NCBI GenBank assembly: GCA_934402315.1
Contig: CAKRTS010000019.1
Span: forward strand, 1 to 64,000
Direction of reading: 5' to 3'
Source: an uncultured Acetatifactor sp.
Lineage (GTDB): Bacteria > Bacillota > Clostridia > Lachnospirales > Lachnospiraceae
Length of the DNA stretch: 64,000 nt
Shown: piece by piece, positions 59,396-64,000 of the stretch
How positions within the stretch are numbered: position 1 is the first letter of the stretch
How the letters are laid out: each line of letters starts with the position of its first letter
Made by a program: the position numbers and the translations under genes
The notes under the pieces: model-generated
Told to the model about the DNA's origin: nothing
What the model saw: the letters and a program-made list of their open reading frames with translations, nothing else
Databases searched by the model: none

Positions 59396-60949
59396 ATGTC
59401 GCCATTGATATGGGTTATTATCCTGATAGCGGCTATCGCTGTAACCGCAGTAGTGACCGGGGTGGTTGTTTCGACACTTCAGAAGAAGTCAACTGCTACA
59501 ACGATAGGAAACGCAGAGGATAAGGCAAGGGAGATTATCGATGAAGCTCTCAAGACGGCTGAAGCAAAGAAGCGGGAATCGCTCCTTGAGGTAAAGGAAG
59601 AGTCCATTCGTACCAAGAATGAGCTTGACAAAGAGATCAAGGAACGGCGTGCGGAAGCGCAGCGTTATGAGCGCAGGGTTCAGCAGAAGGAAGAGAACAT
59701 CGATAAGAAAGCAGACGCCATTGAGAAGCGTGAAGCGAGCCTGTCAGCGAAGGAAGAATCTTTGAATCGGATGAAGGAAGAGGTTTCCAAGCTGAATGAG
59801 CAGCGCGTACAGGAACTGGAACGAATTTCCGGGTTGACCTCTGAACAAGCAAAAGACTACTTATTGAAAATTGTTGAAGATGAAGTAAAGCATGAAACGG
59901 CTGTGATGATCAAGGAAATGGAGAGTCGCGCCAAAGAAGAAGCAGACAAAAAGGCGAAGGAATATGTAGTGAACGCAATCCAGAGATGCGCAGCAGACCA
60001 CGTCTCTGAGACTACAATTTCCGTCGTACAGCTTCCGAACGATGAGATGAAGGGAAGAATTATCGGTAGAGAGGGTAGAAATATCCGTACCCTTGAAACG
60101 ATGACGGGTGTTGATCTGATTATTGATGACACACCTGAGGCAGTTATTCTGTCGGGCTTTGATCCTATCCGTCGTGAGGTTGCGAGAATTGCGCTTGAGA
60201 AGCTGATTGTGGATGGACGTATTCATCCCGCGAGAATCGAAGAGATGGTGGAAAAGGCGCAGAAGGAAGTCGAGATCATGATGAAGGAGGAAGGCGAAGC
60301 CGCAACGCTGGAGGTTGGCGTTCACGGCATCCATCCCGAACTCGTCAGACTGCTGGGTAAGATGAAATTCAGAACCAGCTATGGTCAGAACGCACTGAAG
60401 CATTCCATTGAAGTCGCTCAGTTGTCAGGTCTTCTGGCAGCAGAGATGGGACTTGATGTCAGACTTGCGAAGCGGGCAGGTCTGCTCCATGACATCGGCA
60501 AATCCGTGGATCATGAAATGGAAGGATCACATATTCAGCTGGGTGTGGAGCTTTGCAGAAAGTACAAGGAAAATTCCGTTGTCATCAATGCAGTAGAATC
60601 CCACCACGGCGATGTGGAACCTACATCCCTGATTGCATGTATTGTACAAGCTGCTGATACAATATCCGCTGCAAGACCGGGGGCTAGAAGGGAGACGCTG
60701 GAAACCTATACTAGCAGATTAAAACAATTAGAAGAAATAACAAACAATTTCAAAGGTGTAGATAAATCTTTTGCTATTCAGGCAGGTCGTGAAGTTCGTG
60801 TTATGGTTGTGCCGGAACAGATCTCAGATGCCGATATGGTTCTGTTAGCACGCGATATTTCCAAGAAGATTGAAGCTGAAATGGAATATCCGGGACAGAT
60901 CAAGGTAAATGTGATCCGTGAAAGCCGCGTGATTGATTACGCGAAATAA
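59396..60949 (+). CDS. rny: Ribonuclease Y
   Basis: A 517-residue membrane-anchored endoribonuclease that starts mRNA decay. It has an N-terminal membrane helix (5-27), a long coiled coil (40-200), a KH domain ([15 protein letters not shown], 220-234) and an HD domain with [11 protein letters not shown] (H364/D365 region). The start follows GGAGGTG. It has its own strong promoter and terminator. The sequence begins [12 protein letters not shown], and the TAG just before the ATG excludes a longer start. Confidence 0.95.
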   Translation: MSPLIWVIILIAAIAVTAVVTGVVVSTLQKKSTATTIGNAEDKAREIIDEALKTAEAKKRESLLEVKEESIRTKNELDKEIKERRAEAQRYERRVQQKEENIDKKADAIEKREASLSAKEESLNRMKEEVSKLNEQRVQELERISGLTSEQAKDYLLKIVEDEVKHETAVMIKEMESRAKEEADKKAKEYVVNAIQRCAADHVSETTISVVQLPNDEMKGRIIGREGRNIRTLETMTGVDLIIDDTPEAVILSGFDPIRREVARIALEKLIVDGRIHPARIEEMVEKAQKEVEIMMKEEGEAATLEVGVHGIHPELVRLLGKMKFRTSYGQNALKHSIEVAQLSGLLAAEMGLDVRLAKRAGLLHDIGKSVDHEMEGSHIQLGVELCRKYKENSVVINAVESHHGDVEPTSLIACIVQAADTISAARPGARRETLETYTSRLKQLEEITNNFKGVDKSFAIQAGREVRVMVVPEQISDADMVLLARDISKKIEAEMEYPGQIKVNVIRESRVIDYAK

Positions 60950-60992
60950 CCGTAAGAACAGTTTTGACTTGAAAATTTCATAAGAAAAGAAG

Positions 60993-61025
60993 ACCGTCGT
61001 ACAGAAAATGTGCGGCGGTTTTTTA
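60993..61025 (+). terminator. Terminator of rny
   Basis: ACCGTCGTACA (60993-61003) pairs with TGTGCGGCGGT (61009-61019), including two G-U pairs, around a GAAAA loop and is followed by a run of T. A strong intrinsic terminator 44 bp after the rny stop. Confidence 0.9.
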
Positions 61026-61121
61026 TTTTCCTCTTGTGAAAAGGCGATGAATGTAGTATTATATTTCCAATGCCATGTATGATTGTATACAATAATTCAA
61101 TGATAATCTTAAGGAGGACAT

Positions 61122-62420
61122 ATGAAATTGTATCAGGAAATGAGTAAAGAGGAACTGTTGTCATTGAAGAGTCAGCTTGAGCTGCAGTATGAGGATGTAA
61201 AGGGAAAGGGGTTAAAGCTGGACATGTCCAGGGGAAAACCCGCTGTAGCACAGCTGGACATGGGGATGGACATTTTTGATGTCCTGAACTCCGAGAGCGA
61301 CATGAAGAGTGCGGATGGGGTAGATACCAGGAACTACGGCGCACTGGACGGCATTCGCGAGGCGAAAGAGATAATGGCGGATATTATGGGAGTTTCTGCG
61401 GAGAATGTCATCGTCTACGGAAATGCCAGCCTCTCAATCATGTATGATACTGTTTCGAGATCCATGACGCATGGTGTGATGGGAAGCACGCCGTGGTGCA
61501 AGCTGGATAAGGTGAAGTTCTTATGTCCTGCCCCCGGATATGACAGACATTTTGCGATTACACAGCACTTTGGCATCGAAATGATTACCGTGCCGATGTC
61601 ACCGGAAGGTCCGGACATGGATATGGTGGAGAAGCTTGTGGCGGAGGATGCAGCGATCAAGGGCATCTGGTGTGTGCCGAAATACTCCAATCCGCAGGGA
61701 TACTCTTACTCGGATGAAACGGTGAGAAGGTTTGCACGGTTAAAGCCTGCAGCGGAGGATTTCCGTATCTTCTGGGACAATGCCTATGCGATCCATCATC
61801 TTTACGAGGACAGACAGGACGAGATACTGGATATTCTCGGAGAGTGTGAAAAGGCCGGAAACCCGGATATGGTATATGAATTCTGTTCCACGTCGAAAAT
61901 TACCTTTGCAGGCTCCGGACTTGCGGCAATGGCGGCTTCAAAGGGAAACCTTGAGTACGCGAAAAAGTCCATGACGATACAGACGATCGGCTATGACAAG
62001 ATCAACCAGCTCCGTCATGTCCGCTTCTTTAAGGATTTTAAGGGCGTTCAGGAGCATATGAAAAAGCATGCAGCCTTGCTCAGACCAAAGTTTGAGGCGG
62101 TTCAGGAGGTTCTTGAGAGAGAACTGGGTGGTCTCGGAATCGGCACATGGACGAAGCCGAACGGCGGATATTTTATCTCGTTTGATGCGATGGAGGGCTG
62201 TGCGAAGGAGATCGTGGCAAAGTGTAAGGAAGCGGGCATGGTGCTGACCGGAGCTGGAGCGACTTATCCTTATGGCATAGATCCGAAGGACAGTAATATC
62301 CGTATTGCGCCCTCTTTCCCTTCTGCAGAGGAGATGGCAGTTGCGGCGGATTTGTTTGTGCTCTGTGTGAAGCTGGTAAGTGTCAATAAGCTGCTAGAGA
62401 ATGCAAAGATTGAAAAATAA
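61122..62420 (+). CDS. Class I/II PLP aminotransferase (aspartate aminotransferase, subgroup Ic-like)
   Basis: A 432-residue enzyme. The Schiff-base lysine is K259 in FCSTSKITFAGSG; PKYSNPQGYSYSDETVRRF and the aspartate/tyrosine pair of FWDNAYAIHHLY are typical of the MocR-like subgroup Ic of aspartate aminotransferases. It probably transfers the amino group between aspartate or another amino acid and 2-oxoglutarate. The start follows AAGGAGG. An 11-bp AT-rich inverted repeat overlaps its stop codon. Confidence 0.85.
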   Translation: MKLYQEMSKEELLSLKSQLELQYEDVKGKGLKLDMSRGKPAVAQLDMGMDIFDVLNSESDMKSADGVDTRNYGALDGIREAKEIMADIMGVSAENVIVYGNASLSIMYDTVSRSMTHGVMGSTPWCKLDKVKFLCPAPGYDRHFAITQHFGIEMITVPMSPEGPDMDMVEKLVAEDAAIKGIWCVPKYSNPQGYSYSDETVRRFARLKPAAEDFRIFWDNAYAIHHLYEDRQDEILDILGECEKAGNPDMVYEFCSTSKITFAGSGLAAMAASKGNLEYAKKSMTIQTIGYDKINQLRHVRFFKDFKGVQEHMKKHAALLRPKFEAVQEVLERELGGLGIGTWTKPNGGYFISFDAMEGCAKEIVAKCKEAGMVLTGAGATYPYGIDPKDSNIRIAPSFPSAEEMAVAADLFVLCVKLVSVNKLLENAKIEK

Positions 62421-62432
62421 AATTTTTCAATC
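62408..62432. repeat. AT-rich inverted repeat at the aminotransferase 3' end
   Basis: GATTGAAAAAT (62408-62418) and ATTTTTCAATC (62422-62432) are perfect 11-bp arms around a 3-nt loop, and the left arm includes the last codons of the gene. It may be a weak terminator; it lacks a GC-rich stem. Confidence 0.6.
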
Positions 62433-62438
62433 ACGAGA

Positions 62439-62492
62439 TTTGTGTCTGCGCGCACTTGACACAAACTCGCTATGCGCAAAGAGCGCGCGCAG
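62439..62492 (+). other. Two interlocking inverted repeats upstream of the NUDIX gene
   Basis: TTTGTGTC (62439-62446) pairs with GACACAAA (62458-62465). CTGCGCGC (62446-62453), which lies in the first hairpin's loop, pairs with GCGCGCAG (62485-62492). The second right arm ends four bases before the GAGGAG ribosome site. The two helices could form a pseudoknot or compete, so this leader could affect translation start. Confidence 0.5.
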
Positions 62493-62505
62493 AAATGAGG
62501 AGATC

Positions 62506-63045
62506 ATGGAAGAATATAAGCGTTTGAAGCGTGAGCTGGTGGCGAAGGGTGCCATTATCGATTATTATCAGGATACTATGCTGATTCCGAACGGAAATAC
62601 GGCAAAATGGGATCTGATCGACCACAAGGGCGCGGCGGCAGTGGTTGCCGTTCGCAAGGATGGCAGGCTGCTGATGGTACGGCAGTACAGGAATGCGCTT
62701 GAGAGAGAGACTCTTGAGATTCCGGCAGGCGGTCTGAACGGCAGACAGGAGCCGACAGAGACAGCGGCAAGAAGGGAGCTGGAGGAGGAGACGGGGTATA
62801 CCTGTGACAAGCTTGAGCTTCTGAACTCCATCTATACTACCGTTGCTTTCTGTAACGAAAAGATCGATATTTATCTTGCAAGGGATCTGAAGCCGGGAAA
62901 GCAGCATCTGGACGAGGATGAGTTCCTGAATGTTGAGGCGCATGATCTGGCGGAGCTGAAGCAGATGATATTTGACTGCAAAATCCAGGATTCCAAGACG
63001 ATCTGCGGCATCCTGACTTATGCGGCGAAGCTGGAGGAGAAATAA
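62506..63045 (+). CDS. NUDIX hydrolase, ADP-ribose pyrophosphatase type
   Basis: A 179-residue enzyme with a complete Nudix box: G76, E82, R90, E91, E94, E95 and G97. The upstream segment LLMVRQYRNALERETLEIPAG is typical of ADP-ribose pyrophosphatases, which cleave ADP-ribose to AMP and ribose 5-phosphate. The start at 62506 follows GAGGAG; an upstream in-frame ATG lies in the structured leader. It precedes spoIIM, a pairing I recall as common in Clostridia. Confidence 0.88.
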   Translation: MEEYKRLKRELVAKGAIIDYYQDTMLIPNGNTAKWDLIDHKGAAAVVAVRKDGRLLMVRQYRNALERETLEIPAGGLNGRQEPTETAARRELEEETGYTCDKLELLNSIYTTVAFCNEKIDIYLARDLKPGKQHLDEDEFLNVEAHDLAELKQMIFDCKIQDSKTICGILTYAAKLEEK

Positions 63046-63121
63046 ACCGGGCGGCATATTCGCAGGGACATTCCGCATACACATAAATGACTGCGGGAGC
63101 GGTCAGCGGGAGTGGTGTGGG

Positions 63122-63724
63122 ATGCAGATATATGCAGGTCGGGTGCATTTTGGAAAAAGGAATCTGATGCCGGTATTTTTCATCGGAATGGTGGCCGGCA
63201 TTCTTATCTTAAATTTAGGAAAGAGCACATTGCTGGAGGAAACGGGCTTGTTTGACGAGTACACGCTGTACGGGATGAAGAGCATGACTGTGGATCGCGG
63301 TGCTCTTTTTTGTTATGTCTTCCGGAAGCGGATACTGACGCTGTTAGTCATGGCGATTACGGCGACGACCTATCTCGGCTATGCTGCCTGTATCGGTGCA
63401 GCAGGGTGGTGCGGAATGGCGGCCGGAACCTTTCTCGGCGCGCTGACGATCCGCTACGGGATCAAGGGTGTGATTCTGGCGGTTGTGAGTGTGTTTCCGC
63501 AGATACTTTTTTATCTGCCTGCGATCATTATGATGCTGGGATGGGGGGAGGAGATCTACAGGGCGATCTATTCAAAAGGCACCCTGCCGGACGGAACCGA
63601 CAGGGTGTTCTGGATGAAGAAGCTGGGCAGGCTCGGGCTGATAGCGCTCATTACAGTGCTGGGCTGTATGATGGAGGGCTATGTGAATCCCGGGCTGCTG
63701 CTTGGATATTTGAAGGAATTTTGA
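63122..63724 (+). CDS. spoIIM: Stage II sporulation protein M
   Basis: A 200-residue membrane protein with about five hydrophobic segments and the SpoIIM pattern VHFGKRNLMPVFFIGMVAG, then GTFLGALTIRYGIKGVILAV. With SpoIID and SpoIIP it thins septal peptidoglycan so that the mother cell can engulf the forespore. I chose the ATG at 63122 because of GGGAG upstream; the frame is open back to 63020 but that part overlaps the NUDIX stop and lacks similarity. Its stop is 2 bp from the end of the convergent DAHP synthase gene. Confidence 0.88.
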   Translation: MQIYAGRVHFGKRNLMPVFFIGMVAGILILNLGKSTLLEETGLFDEYTLYGMKSMTVDRGALFCYVFRKRILTLLVMAITATTYLGYAACIGAAGWCGMAAGTFLGALTIRYGIKGVILAVVSVFPQILFYLPAIIMMLGWGEEIYRAIYSKGTLPDGTDRVFWMKKLGRLGLIALITVLGCMMEGYVNPGLLLGYLKEF

Positions 63725-63726
63725 AG

Positions 63727-64000
63727 TTATTCGTACTCGGCAATGTCGTAGATCAGCTTTTCGGAGTCCTCCCAGCCGAGACATGGATCGGTGATGGATT
63801 TGCCGTAGACACCGCCGCCTACCTTCTGGTTTCCTTCCTCAATGTAGCTCTCGATCATGACACCCTTGACAAGTTTATGGATGTCGGGGTTTAATTTTCT
63901 GCTGTGCATGACTTCCTTTGTGATACGGATCTGCTGCGCAAACTGTTTGCCGGAATTTGAATGGTTGGCATCAATGACGCAGGCAGGATTCTTCAGGTTC
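63727..64000 (-). CDS. DAHP synthase, class I (3' part, cut by window edge)
   Basis: The last 90 or so residues of 3-deoxy-7-phosphoheptulonate synthase of the AroF/G/H type, the first enzyme of the shikimate pathway. The visible parts are VIDANHSNSGKQFAQQ, VKGVMIESYIEEGNQ and YGKSITDPCLGWEDSE, all family typical. The N-terminal part and any feedback site lie outside the window. It is convergent with spoIIM. Confidence 0.92.
   Translation of the reverse strand, partial: NLKNPACVIDANHSNSGKQFAQQIRITKEVMHSRKLNPDIHKLVKGVMIESYIEEGNQKVGGGVYGKSITDPCLGWEDSEKLIYDIAEYE

Overview
The window looks like a chromosomal segment of a spore-forming, moderately GC-rich Clostridia, most likely Lachnospiraceae. 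The basis is Gram-positive Shine-Dalgarno sites throughout, spore genes (spoVAE, spoIIM, a GerMN lipoprotein, a Spo0A-type regulator), a DinR-type LexA box in front of recA, AhrC/ArgR-like boxes in front of arg genes, and family assignments such as DUF5721, RemA and RNase Y. The lineage call is inference. No rRNA, tRNA, CRISPR array, prophage or intact insertion sequence was seen.

Layout. 1-7.6 kb: a shikimate-kinase-like gene, an orphan spoVAE, a minus-strand trio (DUF5721, M28 peptidase, GNAT), degV, an unknown membrane protein, two overlapping micro-genes for membrane peptides, and a LytTR regulator with a DUF1294 gene. 7.6-15.5 kb: arginine biosynthesis, with argG divergent from argC-GNAT-argJ-argB-argD and a solute-binding protein, around a shared promoter region full of ARG-box-like sequences. 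15.6-22.3 kb: a small transporter, then comEA, a WalRK-like two-component system, a GerMN lipoprotein and comEC. 22.3-24.2 kb: two tandem arrays of a 51-bp hairpin unit flanking an AT-rich PD-(D/E)XK-like gene. 24.2-36.1 kb: oleate hydratase with a TetR regulator, then a 2754-residue surface protein followed by a second TetR gene. 36.1-42.0 kb: xpt, and a complete BMP-type nucleoside ABC importer. 42.0-49.3 kb: holA, a Spo0A paralogue lacking most of its receiver domain, glgA, a SpoVB/MurJ-type flippase, a phosphatase and recJ. 49.3-51.7 kb: rqcH with a highly structured leader, and a separate structured non-coding RNA. 51.7-64 kb: a conserved housekeeping run (yicC-remA-gmk-rpoZ-rimO-pgsA-cinA-recA-recX-rny), an aminotransferase, a NUDIX hydrolase, spoIIM and the end of a DAHP synthase gene.

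How the parts fit. The arg genes cover glutamate to acetylornithine/ornithine plus argininosuccinate synthesis; argF and argH are not here. comEA and comEC supply DNA uptake parts. yicC, rny and rqcH concern RNA decay and ribosome rescue; recA, recX, recJ and cinA concern DNA repair. The purine genes xpt and the BMP importer are adjacent and divergent, consistent with nucleobase/nucleoside salvage.

Items most worth a second look are the receiver-less Spo0A paralogue, the paired 51-bp hairpin arrays (the first contains the comEC stop codon), the ~180-nt structured RNA upstream of yicC, a 139-bp MITE-like element between cinA and recA, and the micro-peptide pair next to the LytTR regulator.
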